Positions 24,452 to 31,226 are shown, counted from the first letter of the stretch. The stretch: 33,508 bases of DNA from JBOHBN01 sp050698355 (GCA_050698355.1 JBOHBN010000232.1:1-33508), one strand, 5' to 3'. The notes: generated by a model not told the origin, from the letters alone. Program-made: numbers and translations.

Positions 24452-25873
24452 TCAGGCGGCGTCGCCCATGCCCTCGTAATCGATGTCGAGCAGCGTGCAG
24501 ACGGCCTTGAGCTCCTCGACGTGGTCGCCGGGTACGGCGTGAATGTGGTTGGCACCGAAGCGGGAGAGGAACTCCGCCGCCGGCACACGGAAGCGCGCGA
24601 ACGCGTGCGGCCACTCGAACGTCGACTGCCGCGCCATCGCCTCGGTGGTCTCGTCGTCGTAGGTCTCCAGCGCCCCGCGGGTGACGTGCATGCGGTAGCG
24701 GTGGTTCTTCCGGGTCAGCCGCGCGAACGTGCAGTCGCCGGGAGCGGCGACGTGCTGGATGGAGGCGCCGCCGGCAGGGAAGAAGAAGACCTCGGGGTAG
24801 AGGTTGACCTTGGCGAGGTTCACGGCGGGATCGTCGCTGCGCGCCGCGTACCAGGTGGCGTGCTGCCCGGAGTTGCACAGGTCCCAGACGTCCCGGTCCT
24901 GGTGGTAGTGACGGACGTCGGCGAACAGCACCGGCGTGCCGCCGGTGAGCAGCTTGAGCACCTGCATGGTGAGGGCGCCGTCCATGTCCGCCTCGGTGGC
25001 GCAGACGTGCGTCTCCTTGGGCCCGTCGAAGTCGTACGGGTCGTTGAGCAGCGCCTCGGCCAGGTCCATCGTGCAGAAGTGCCCGGTCAGTTCAGGCTGC
25101 GCCTTGATGCCGGAGAAGTCGAGCCGCCACTCGTCGATCAGCTCGCGCATGGCGTAGTAGCTGCGTACCTGCCGGTCGAGCAGCTCGGGGGTGAGCTGCT
25201 TGCCGTCGTAGTGCACGCCGGCCGCGTGCTTCTCCAGCCATCGCACGCCGGCCTGCGCGCGGCTCGCGTCGACCAGCTCGGAGCGGCGCACGACCTCCCA
25301 CTGGTCGATCTCCTCGACATCCACGCCGAACTTCTCGATCCACTGGTCGGGGTTGGCGACGGCGGTGTACATGCCCATCGGCCGGCCGCCGATACGCCCG
25401 AAGGTCGAGCCGCGAAGCCCCTCGACGGCTGCCGCGGCGCGTACCTGGGTTAGAACGCGGTCGAGCACTGCCTGGTCGGCGATGTCACCCCATCCGCGGG
25501 AGTGCACGCGACCGGTCTGGTCGAGCGCGCCGCCCGCGGCGAGCATGCCGACCATGCCCGGCTGCTGCGGGTCGATGTTGCCGAACAGCATCAGCGGACC
25601 GGCCGTCTCGGCGGCGGCGAGCATGGTGAAGTGCGGGAACGCCCACACCGGATAGTGGAAGACGGTCAGGTCCGGCCGGGCATCGGCGAGCCTGCGCGCC
25701 TCCGCCGTGGCGAGGCCGCTGCTGGACACCGGTTCCGTGCCGCGCACGACCTGGTGGCCGTCGCACTCCAGCGCGGCCGCGATCCTCTGCTCCGCGGAGT
25801 TGCAGAACGCGGTCAGGTCGTCGGCGACGAAGTCCCTGCCGTCTGACATCGTGAGCAGTCCGATCCGTGCCAT
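24452..25873 (-). CDS. L-fucose/D-arabinose isomerase family protein
   Basis: A 473-residue cytoplasmic aldose-ketose isomerase of the FucI fold. Metal-site candidates are Glu294 in CATEADMDGA, Asp319 in FADVRHYH (25 residues apart, close to the FucI pattern) and a His in NHIHAVPGDHVEEL (His443 or His445). FucI enzymes convert L-fucose to L-fuculose and the structurally similar D-arabinose to D-ribulose. With a GH172 enzyme, a pentose-type importer and an FGGY kinase but no aldolase nearby, D-arabinose is the favoured substrate. It is the first gene of the operon, with AAAGGA 5 nt before the ATG, a long leader of about 70 nt and a consensus promoter. The next gene begins 42 nt downstream. It is shorter than FucI of enteric bacteria (about 590), as are many actinobacterial relatives. 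Confidence 0.85.
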   Translation of the reverse strand: MARIGLLTMSDGRDFVADDLTAFCNSAEQRIAAALECDGHQVVRGTEPVSSSGLATAEARRLADARPDLTVFHYPVWAFPHFTMLAAAETAGPLMLFGNIDPQQPGMVGMLAAGGALDQTGRVHSRGWGDIADQAVLDRVLTQVRAAAAVEGLRGSTFGRIGGRPMGMYTAVANPDQWIEKFGVDVEEIDQWEVVRRSELVDASRAQAGVRWLEKHAAGVHYDGKQLTPELLDRQVRSYYAMRELIDEWRLDFSGIKAQPELTGHFCTMDLAEALLNDPYDFDGPKETHVCATEADMDGALTMQVLKLLTGGTPVLFADVRHYHQDRDVWDLCNSGQHATWYAARSDDPAVNLAKVNLYPEVFFFPAGGASIQHVAAPGDCTFARLTRKNHRYRMHVTRGALETYDDETTEAMARQSTFEWPHAFARFRVPAAEFLSRFGANHIHAVPGDHVEELKAVCTLLDIDYEGMGDAA

Positions 25874-25929
25874 GACGGTCCTTTCCGTACGACCCGCGCG
25901 GCAGCGACACCGGTCCTGTGCCCGGCGCT

Positions 25930-25950
25930 AGTAATCGATTTCTGAGCGGT
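25930..25950. promoter_or_regulatory. Candidate LacI operator at the sugar operon start
   Basis: AGTAATCGATTTCT (25930-25943) is a nearly symmetric dyad centred on CG, the usual layout of LacI-family sites. It is followed by GAGCGGT. It covers the predicted transcription start of the sugar operon, so bound repressor would block initiation. A related sequence lies 69 bp away in front of the repressor gene. Confidence 0.55.
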
Positions 25951-25951
25951 G

Positions 25952-25980
25952 ACTGTAGATGGCCACCCTCAGGGTGTCAA
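25952..25980 (-). promoter_or_regulatory. Promoter of the sugar operon
   Basis: On the minus strand TTGACA (25975-25980) and TACAGT (25952-25957) are separated by exactly 17 nt, the best promoter in the window. Transcription should begin near 25945, inside the operator-like dyad. Confidence 0.75.
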
Positions 25981-25999
25981 CCACTGCGACGGTGCGCGT

Positions 26000-26020
26000 G
26001 CAATCGTTATCTGGAGCGGT
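26000..26020. promoter_or_regulatory. Second operator-like site in front of the repressor gene
   Basis: CAATCGTTATCTGGAGCGGT (26001-26020) matches the first site (GTAATCGATTTCTGAGCGGT) in most positions, in the same orientation, with one extra G. It directly abuts the -10 box of the repressor gene, suggesting autoregulation. Confidence 0.45.
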
Positions 26021-26025
26021 AGTCT
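26020..26025 (+). promoter_or_regulatory. -10 box TAGTCT for lacI leader ORF
   Basis: TAGTCT ends 6 nt before an ATG at 26032, again a leaderless layout. No good -35 box is seen; the second operator occupies the spacer region. Confidence 0.4.
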
Positions 26026-26031
26026 CAGCAC

Positions 26032-26067
26032 ATGACCGCGTACCCATGGGCTGAAGCCGCCTCATGA
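26032..26067 (+). CDS. 11-codon leader ORF coupled to the LacI gene
   Basis: ATG 26032 opens a frame reading MTAYPWAEAAS and stops at TGA 26065-26067. That stop overlaps the ATG of the regulator gene (26064). Its ATG is 6 nt after the -10 box, so it would be translated from a leaderless mRNA, and the regulator could then be translated by reinitiation. The regulator ATG itself has only a weak ribosome site (GAAGCC). Confidence 0.35.
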   Translation: MTAYPWAEAAS

Positions 26068-27065
26068 CGGTGACTATTCGCGACGTCGCCGCGGCGGCAG
26101 AGGTGTCACCCGCGACGGTCTCCCGGGTGCTCAACGGCCGGGTCGAGGTCGACCCCACCCTGCGCGACCGGGTGCATTCCGCGGTCTCGGCCATGGGCTA
26201 CCGGCCGAACGGCCCCGCGCGCAGCCTGCGCACGCGGGCGACGACGGTGCTGGGAATCATCATCTCCGACGTGCAGAACCCGTTCTTCACCGCGATGGTG
26301 CGGGGGATCGAGGACACCGCCCAGCGTGCCGGCTACTCGGTGATCCTGGCGAACTCCGACGAGGACCAGGAGAAGGAGCAGCGCTACCTGGAGGTCGCGG
26401 CGGCCGAGCAGATGGCGGGGGTGCTGCTCTCGCCCGCGACCACCCGCGCGCGCAACCTGGAGGCGGTCAGCTCCCGCGGGATCCCGGTGGTGACGGTCGA
26501 CCGGCGGTTACGCGGTGCGACCGTCGACAGCGTCACTGTGAACAACTACAAGGCGGCGCACGACGCCACGACGCATCTGATCGCCGGCGGCTGCCGCCGG
26601 GTCGCGATCGTCGCGGGGCTGCTGCACACGACGACCGGCGCCCGCCGCCTCGCGGGGTACAAGGCGGCGTTGCGCGACGCCGGTATCCACGTCGACGAGG
26701 ACCTCATCGCGCAGGCGAACTTCCGCATGGAGGGCGGCTACGAGGCCACGGCGGACCTGCTGCGCAGGGCCAGGCCGGACGGGCTGTTCGCGTCCAACAA
26801 CCTGATGACGCTCGGCGCGCTGCAGGCCCTGGCGGACAGCGGCGTCGCCATCCCCGACGACGTCGCGGTCGTCGGCTTCGACGACATCAGCTGGGCGACC
26901 GCCCTGCGCCCGCCGCTCACCGCGGTGCAGCAGCCGACGTACGACATCGGCCGGCGCGCCGCGGAGCTCCTGCTCGGCCGCATCCGCGGCGACGGTGCCG
27001 CTCCGCGCAACCTCGTGCTACCGGCCGAGCTGGTCGTACGTGGCAGCACCCGCGCCTGCACGTGA
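26064..27065 (+). CDS. LacI-family transcriptional repressor of the sugar operon
   Basis: A 333-residue regulator. Residues 1-55 are the LacI helix-turn-helix and hinge: TIRDVAAAAEVSPATVSRVLNG, then YRPNGPARSLRT. Residues about 60-330 are a periplasmic-binding-like sensor domain (LGIIISDVQNPFFTAMVRGIEDTA, GIPVVTVDRRL, VAVVGFDDISWATALRPPLTAVQQP). It is divergent from the isomerase-glycosidase-importer-kinase operon, and two similar operator-like sequences lie between them, so it most likely represses that operon until a sugar is bound. The inducer is inferred to be an intracellular pentose or ketose. The start ATG overlaps the stop of a short leader frame. Confidence 0.94.
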   Translation: MTVTIRDVAAAAEVSPATVSRVLNGRVEVDPTLRDRVHSAVSAMGYRPNGPARSLRTRATTVLGIIISDVQNPFFTAMVRGIEDTAQRAGYSVILANSDEDQEKEQRYLEVAAAEQMAGVLLSPATTRARNLEAVSSRGIPVVTVDRRLRGATVDSVTVNNYKAAHDATTHLIAGGCRRVAIVAGLLHTTTGARRLAGYKAALRDAGIHVDEDLIAQANFRMEGGYEATADLLRRARPDGLFASNNLMTLGALQALADSGVAIPDDVAVVGFDDISWATALRPPLTAVQQPTYDIGRRAAELLLGRIRGDGAAPRNLVLPAELVVRGSTRACT

Positions 27066-27339
27066 CCCGTGAATGCGGTCGACCAGCTGCGGTGTCGCCG
27101 GCAAATGGCACAGCTGACGGCGCGCTGGGCACGCCGCCTGCGCACAGCTGGCAGCAAGAACACCAGCCCCCGCGAGTCCGAAGCACATCAACAGCGCTAC
27201 TACCCTCGCGGGCCCGCGGACGCGAGCTAGGACGCGTGGCGGTGGTCGCGAGTGGGCATCAGCTTGGCCTTGGAGGAAAGGGAGAGGGTTCTGGGACCTT
27301 GTTCTCACCATGCGTAGGCTTGCGGGGCCTCCCCGCCGG
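27066..27339. other. Intergenic stretch after the LacI gene
   Basis: No supported gene. The 12-bp palindrome CGCGGGCCCGCG (27207-27218), flanked by CTCGCG/CGCGAG, could form a hairpin and may end the regulator transcript, but it lies about 140 nt after the stop and has no U-tract. Confidence 0.3.
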
Positions 27340-27889
27340 GTCCGGTGGTGGTCGATCTGGCGTTGCGTCTGCTCGCTGCCGCGGCGGCCTTCGCTCGCCT
27401 GCTGCAGAACCCCGCCGAGCAGGCCGCCGGCGAGCGGGCTCCAGGGGATGAGCCCGACCCCGTAATACCGAAGGGCGGGGATCACTTCGAGTTCCACGGT
27501 GCGGGCGGTGAGGTTGTACAGGCTCTGCTCGGACGCCAGCCCGAGGAAGTTGCGGGCTGCCGCGGTGTTCTGCGCGGTGGCGATGTCCCAGCCGGCGAAG
27601 CTGCTGCTGCCGGCGTACCTTGCCTTCGCGGACCAGCTGTTCCATGGCCTGCCAGATCTCCTCCCAGGGAGTGGAGTGGTCGATATGGTGCATCTGGCAC
27701 AGCCGAAACCCTTGGCCATGTCGGGGGACTGCGGGCCGCCGTACACATCGGCGGTGTCGAGACGTTGATGCCCGCGTCGAGCGCCTGGTCCATGATCTCG
27801 ACGCTGTTGGCCTCGTCTGTGGCATCGCCGAAGTTCATCGTCCCCAGAACCAGCCGGCTGACCTGCAGCCCGGTGCGACCGAGATGCTT
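27340..27889 (-). pseudogene. Aldo/keto reductase remnant, frameshifted and internally deleted
   Basis: Pieces of one aldo/keto reductase of the AKR/Kv-beta type appear in order in different frames of the minus strand. HLGRTGLQVSRLVLGTMNFG and EIMDQALDAGIN lie near 27885-27770. A single-base loss follows, so the Phe-Asp-Thr stretch changes frame into VYGGPQSPDMAKGFG (near 27744-27700). About 60 codons are then missing before QMHHIDHSTPWEEIWQAMEQ. Another small deletion precedes YAGSSSFAGWDIATAQNTA, and YYGVGLIPWSPLAGGLLGG follows. Similarity ends near 27340, so the C-terminal third is gone and no start codon remains at the N-terminal end. With at least three lesions this cannot encode an active oxidoreductase. 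Confidence 0.87.
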
Positions 27890-28261
27890 GTCCGCTGGTT
27901 CCGAGTGCTGCGACCCGTCGTCAGCGCCTTCAGCGCCGTGCCCTTCTTCTTCACCGGCGTAAGCCTGGCGGGGGCGGGCCTCACCCTGGAGGTCGTCGCG
28001 CTGCTCGGTGGCATCCTGCTGGGCATACTCGCGTGCATTCCTCTGTACTTCACCTACCAGCCCCGCACCGGACAGGTCACCAGCCGGGCGGGCGTCGCCT
28101 ACACAGCTTGCTGGGTCGGGCTGTCGGCGGCAAAGATCGCGCTGACCTACAGCATCACCACCTGGTGGCCACACCTCGTCGGCACATATCTGATGGCCCA
28201 TCACATCCCATTCGACGCGGTGCGTACCGCATTCATCGTGCTCAGCCTCGGCTCCCGCTGA
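27884..28261 (+). CDS. Small membrane protein, probably 5'-truncated
   Basis: A 125-residue frame from ATG 27884 (MLVRWFRVLRPVV) with about three to four hydrophobic segments: FSAVPFFFTGVSLAGAGLTLEVVALL, GGILLGILACIPLYF, TACWVGLSAAKIALTY and FIVLSLG. The segment pattern resembles actinobacterial integral membrane proteins of unknown function that have an additional N-terminal helix. No ribosome site precedes the ATG, and the first bases overlap the end of the aldo/keto reductase remnant on the other strand, so the junction probably cut off the original N-terminus. I do not recognise the family. It may be a remnant rather than an expressed gene. Confidence 0.4.
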   Translation: MLVRWFRVLRPVVSAFSAVPFFFTGVSLAGAGLTLEVVALLGGILLGILACIPLYFTYQPRTGQVTSRAGVAYTACWVGLSAAKIALTYSITTWWPHLVGTYLMAHHIPFDAVRTAFIVLSLGSR

Positions 28262-28469
28262 CCAGGCCCGCCATGCTCTACCTCGGCGGCCGCCACGCAG
28301 CCACACGCTCAGGTGCTCGACTCCATCTGTTCACCAAACCCAACCCCGTGCCTGCAAGCAACGAGTCGTGACGACGCGGCTTGCCATCACCGGAAGGCTC
28401 CAGTCAGCCCATCCGACGGGTAGACAGCCGTCCGGAAGGCAACCTCAAGCGGACACGTAGACCAGTTCA

Positions 28470-28499
28470 TTAACATTGTCGTTTACGTCGGTGTACACT
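28470..28499 (+). promoter_or_regulatory. Promoter and possible operator of the toxin-antitoxin pair
   Basis: TTAACA (28470-28475) and TACACT (28494-28499) are separated by 18 nt. The -10 box ends 6 nt before the antitoxin ATG, so the mRNA would be nearly leaderless. The palindrome GTGTACAC (28491-28498) overlaps the -10 box and could be the autoregulatory operator. Confidence 0.5.
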
Positions 28500-28505
28500 G
28501 GCCTC

Positions 28506-28754
28506 ATGTTGCGTGTGAGTGACGAGACCCGCCAACGGGTCCAGCGGATCGGCCAGGAGGAGTTCGGCGGCGCCTCGGCCGACGAGACCGTCCGGCGGCT
28601 CATTGACGAGCACTGGCAGGCCGCCGCTGTCGCCGCAGTTCACCGGTACCGCGAATCTGACCCCGAAGGTTGGTCTGAGTACCTCGCCGAGGCCGCTGAA
28701 CTCGCCAGCGCCGACGCCCCGATCGGTGATGAGTGGGCAGACAGGCCAGCGTGA
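28506..28754 (+). CDS. MazE-type antitoxin
   Basis: An 82-residue protein whose first half, LRVSDETRQRVQRIGQEEFGGASADETVRRLIDEHW, looks like a ribbon-helix-helix DNA-binding antitoxin domain. The acidic C-terminal half (DPEGWSEYLAEAAELASADAPIGDEWAD) fits a toxin-neutralising tail. It overlaps the toxin start by 4 nt (GTGA), the normal antitoxin-first order. It should bind and inhibit the downstream endoribonuclease and, with it, repress its own promoter. ATG 28506 is chosen because a -10 box ends 6 nt before it. Confidence 0.8.
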   Translation: MLRVSDETRQRVQRIGQEEFGGASADETVRRLIDEHWQAAAVAAVHRYRESDPEGWSEYLAEAAELASADAPIGDEWADRPA

Positions 28755-29092
28755 GTCAGCCACCGATCGCGCCGGGGCAAGTGTGGTTCGTCGACTTCGA
28801 CCCTGTACGCGGTCGAGAGCAGGGCAAGGACCGGCCTGCACTGGTCGTCTCCTCGCGTTTCCACCTCGATGTCACCCTGCGGCACCTTGTCAGCGTGATG
28901 CCGTTGACCAGCGTTGAGCGGCGCGGCTGGATGCACCGCGTACACGTCGCCTCCGGTGGCGGGTGGGTCATTACCGAACAGATCCGCACCGTCGCTGCCG
29001 CCCGGTTCCGCCTGCACGCGCCCGAGATCACCCTTTCCGAGGACGAGCTCAACGAGGTACGGCACGTGCTTGTTCAGATACTCATGCTGTAG
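28751..29092 (+). CDS. MazF/PemK-type endoribonuclease toxin
   Basis: A 113-residue toxin of the MazF/PemK family, which cleaves single-stranded RNA at short sequences. The N-terminal family signature GQVWFVDFDPVRGREQGKDRPALVVSS is intact, including the Arg and the region of the catalytic loop. VMPLTSVERRGW and a Thr in ITEQIRTV fill the later conserved positions. GTG 28751 overlaps the antitoxin stop and is preferred to the ATG at 28733, which would extend into the antitoxin by seven codons. The protein appears complete, so the pair may be active. It lies in a region of remnants between the sugar locus and a two-component system. Confidence 0.9.
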   Translation: MSQPPIAPGQVWFVDFDPVRGREQGKDRPALVVSSRFHLDVTLRHLVSVMPLTSVERRGWMHRVHVASGGGWVITEQIRTVAAARFRLHAPEITLSEDELNEVRHVLVQILML

Positions 29093-29233
29093 GCGCCGCC
29101 AGCACTCGTGTCCGACAGGGGATCGTCATCTGAGAGCGGATGGTCATGGACCGCAGCCGTCCCCTTGTCAACCAGTCTGCAATGCGCGCTTTGGGGTAGC
29201 GCACCGGGCCTGGCCCCGTGTCATGATGCGGTT

Positions 29234-29308
29234 ATGACCGCGCTCGCCCACGGGACCTCGCCGATCCTGTTCGCGGCGGTCTCGGCGGGGTCGACAGGCG
29301 GAAGCTGA
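29234..29308 (+). CDS. Possible 24-codon ORF directly before the SnoaL-like gene
   Basis: ATG 29234 reads MTALAHGTSPILFAAVSAGS and ends at TGA 29306-29308, one base before the next ATG (29310). CATGAT, a poor -10 box, ends 6 nt before it. It has a short hydrophobic centre. It may only serve to bring ribosomes to the next gene, or be chance. Confidence 0.2.
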   Translation: MTALAHGTSPILFAAVSAGSTGGS

Positions 29309-29309
29309 C

Positions 29310-29831
29310 ATGGCCGAGGCCGCGACGGCCCTGGAGCGGGCATGTGCGACCACCGAGCGATACCGGCGTGCCGGTGAGGACCACGACCTAGATGGCGTGT
29401 TGGCGACGCTGGCTCCTGACGTGGTACTGAACTCACCGGTCACGCTTCGTGCCCGTTTCCATGGCCGGGACGCCGTACGCGACCTGTTCTGTGCGGTGTT
29501 CGCGGTGCTCGGTCCGATCGAGTACCACAGCGACGTGGGCGACGACCGCACCCGCGCGCTGTTCTACCGGGCGACCGTACGAGGGCAGTCCGTCGAGGAG
29601 GCGGTCCTCGTCCAGCTCGACGAACAGGCGCGGATCGCCGAGCTGACGCTGTGGATGCGGCCGCTGCCTGGACTGGTGGCGCTCGTGGCCGCGCTGGGTC
29701 CCGAGCTGGCTCGCCGCTCGGGGCGCCCCTGGATGGCCGGAGCCATCGCGGCGCTAACCACTCCACTCACTGTCGCAACACGCGCCACCGACCGGCTCGC
29801 CGCCCGACTGCTCCCGGCCCACCGCGATTGA
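29310..29831 (+). CDS. SnoaL-like (NTF2-fold) domain protein
   Basis: A 173-residue protein whose first roughly 120 residues fit the SnoaL/NTF2-like cone fold: ERYRRAGEDHDLDGVLATLAPDVVLNSP, then FHGRDAVRDLFCAVFAVL and LFYRATVRGQSVEEAVLVQLDEQARIAELTLWMRPL. The C-terminal 50 residues (ALVAALGPELARRSG onward) are an Ala-rich, moderately hydrophobic helical tail. Proteins of this fold serve as small isomerases, hydrolases or ligand binders; no specific activity is evident. There is no clear ribosome site before ATG 29310, and it directly follows a short frame. It stands alone. Confidence 0.65.
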   Translation: MAEAATALERACATTERYRRAGEDHDLDGVLATLAPDVVLNSPVTLRARFHGRDAVRDLFCAVFAVLGPIEYHSDVGDDRTRALFYRATVRGQSVEEAVLVQLDEQARIAELTLWMRPLPGLVALVAALGPELARRSGRPWMAGAIAALTTPLTVATRATDRLAARLLPAHRD

Positions 29832-29987
29832 GCATCCCCCGGCCGGGCCGTTCGGCGATCCGCTCACCGACAGCCACGGGTTGTCCACGGCAAGGCCAGC
29901 GGCGCGCCAGCCTCCACCCAGCCATCTCAGGCCCCTAACACTTCTTAGATGACGACCGTTCAGCGGACGTGTTGATCATGTACCCGA

Positions 29988-30316
29988 TCAGGATCCCGGG
30001 GGGCGAGTCACGGATTGCACGCCGAGGTCCGGCAGCCTGAGTCGACCTAGCAATGCAGCAAGGTGGCGGATTGCGGTGAACGCGAGGAGGAAGGCGAGCA
30101 GGGCTACCGGCACGGTCAGGACGGTGGCCGCTAGCAGACCGTGGGAACTCCTCGCCGGGCACGGCGCGGCCCCGGCAGGCCAAGGAGCCGTCGGCGCAGC
30201 TCGGCGGCGCGGTCGACGCGGCCGGCGAGGGTGAGTGGAAGCGCGGCGATGCCGAATACGAAGGGACCTGTGAACAACTGGCGGAACACCCCAGCTGAGG
30301 TATCGTGCTCGCTCAC
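29988..30316 (-). pseudogene. Frameshifted small membrane protein gene
   Basis: GTG 30316 has AGGAG 9 nt upstream and opens MSEHDTSAGVFRQLFTGPFV, continuing IAALPLTLAGRVDRAAELRRRLLGLPG, then runs into TAG near 30131. In the adjacent frame the protein seems to continue from about 30170 as PARSSHGLLAATVLTVPVALLAFLLAFTAIRHLAALL and ends at a TGA at 29988. Joining the frames by a single-base change near the GGCCTGCCGGGG stretch gives about 110 residues with two membrane helices. I do not recognise the family; the pattern recalls the putative-sensor domains in front of some actinobacterial histidine kinases. A sequencing error or a genuine lesion would look the same. Confidence 0.45.
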
Positions 30317-30416
30317 CGGTCGTCACTCCTTGTCCACCGCGGCACCCATCGGACTTATCGCATACGGACCTACATCTCTCTCAGCCAGGGATCGCCACGT
30401 CAGGAATCCTTCCCGC

Positions 30417-30650
30417 TCAGACCGGCCAGTCCAGCTGGGACTCGGGAACTCCGAACTGCCGCCCGTAGTCTTCCGCCTCTGCTCGCCCGTTGGCTTCGCC
30501 GCGGGGATAGCGGAAGATCTTCCCCGCATAGACCATGAACGTCTCGGCCTCGGACCGAAAGTCCGCGTACCATCCGGGTCCGGCGTCGAGCCGGTCGGCG
30601 AATGCGAGACTCGCCCCGTGTGGTGTCGGCCTATCGGACAGAATGGACAG
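30417..30650 (-). pseudogene. 5'-truncated hypothetical protein fragment
   Basis: The minus-strand frame reads DRPTPHGASLAFADRLDAGP, then WYADFRSEAETFMVYAGKIF and RYPRGEANGRAEAEDYGRQF, ending in GVPESQLDWPV and a stop at 30417. It reads like a genuine protein with balanced composition, but no ATG, GTG or TTG with a ribosome site opens it before it runs into the promoter region of the next plus-strand gene. It is probably the C-terminal part of a gene that lost its start. The function is unknown. Confidence 0.35.
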
Positions 30651-30685
30651 GCAGGCGTGTTTTGTAGCCGCCGAGAGAGGACACC

Positions 30686-31123
30686 ATGGATCAACCCACC
30701 GCTGAAGAGGCTTTGAAGCGACTCGTGCCACTCGTGGGGCAATGGAGCATGGAGGCCGGCCCGCCCGGAGAGCCGGCGTGGCCCGGCGAAGCACGCACGA
30801 CCATCGAGTGGCACGACTCCGGCGCGCACTTGGTGCAGCGCTCGACCGTCGAGCAGGGCCTCGACGGGGTGTCAATCATCGGGTGTGATGCTGCGAACGG
30901 TTCGTACGTTTCGCTGCACTCCGACGAGCGGGGAGTGTGCCGCATCTACCAGATGAGCCTGGTGGACCGGGAGTGGAAGCTCTGGCGCGACGGTGAACCC
31001 TTCCCACAGCGCTTCACCGCCACGATCAACGAGGACGCCGACACAATCACCGGCCGCTGGGAGAAGGCTCCAGACGGCGCCACCTGGGAGACCGACTTCG
31101 AGGTCATCTACCGCAGGCTTTGA
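30686..31123 (+). CDS. Hypothetical protein, lipocalin/FABP-like beta-barrel (DUF1579-like)
   Basis: A 145-residue soluble protein made largely of predicted beta-strands: LVPLVGQWSMEAG, ARTTIEWHDSGAHLVQRST, SIIGCDAANGSYVSLHSDERG, CRIYQMSLVDREWKLWRDGE, RFTATINEDADTITGRWEKA and TDFEVIYRRL. This pattern, with a GxW near the N-terminus and a terminal strand ending in a basic motif, fits small fatty-acid-binding or DUF1579-type barrels that bind hydrophobic ligands. ATG 30686 follows GAGAGGA, a fair ribosome site. It converges with the two-component genes across a short hairpin. No function can be assigned. Confidence 0.75.
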   Translation: MDQPTAEEALKRLVPLVGQWSMEAGPPGEPAWPGEARTTIEWHDSGAHLVQRSTVEQGLDGVSIIGCDAANGSYVSLHSDERGVCRIYQMSLVDREWKLWRDGEPFPQRFTATINEDADTITGRWEKAPDGATWETDFEVIYRRL

Positions 31124-31131
31124 CCCGAAGT

Positions 31132-31151
31132 CTCTCCTGCGGACGGGAGAG
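31132..31151. terminator. Short hairpin between convergent genes
   Basis: CTCTCC (31132-31137) pairs with GGAGAG (31146-31151) around an 8-nt loop, directly after the stop of the hypothetical gene and about 75 nt from the end of the convergent response regulator. It is weak and has no U-tract. Confidence 0.35.
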
Positions 31152-31226
31152 TGCGTCACCGAGATGTCTCGCAAGAGGATCCGCTGCCCGGCCGCCTGAC
31201 ACCAGAGGCGAGAGGGTGACCGGTGG

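Noticed and set aside
28733..28750. ATG start for the MazF-type toxin at 28733
   Set aside because: It would add residues not found in the family. GTG 28751 overlapping the antitoxin stop is the normal coupling.
29935..30183. An 82-codon minus-strand frame ending SAERSSSKKC
   Set aside because: It overlaps the frameshifted membrane gene in another frame, is basic and proline-rich, and has no ribosome site.
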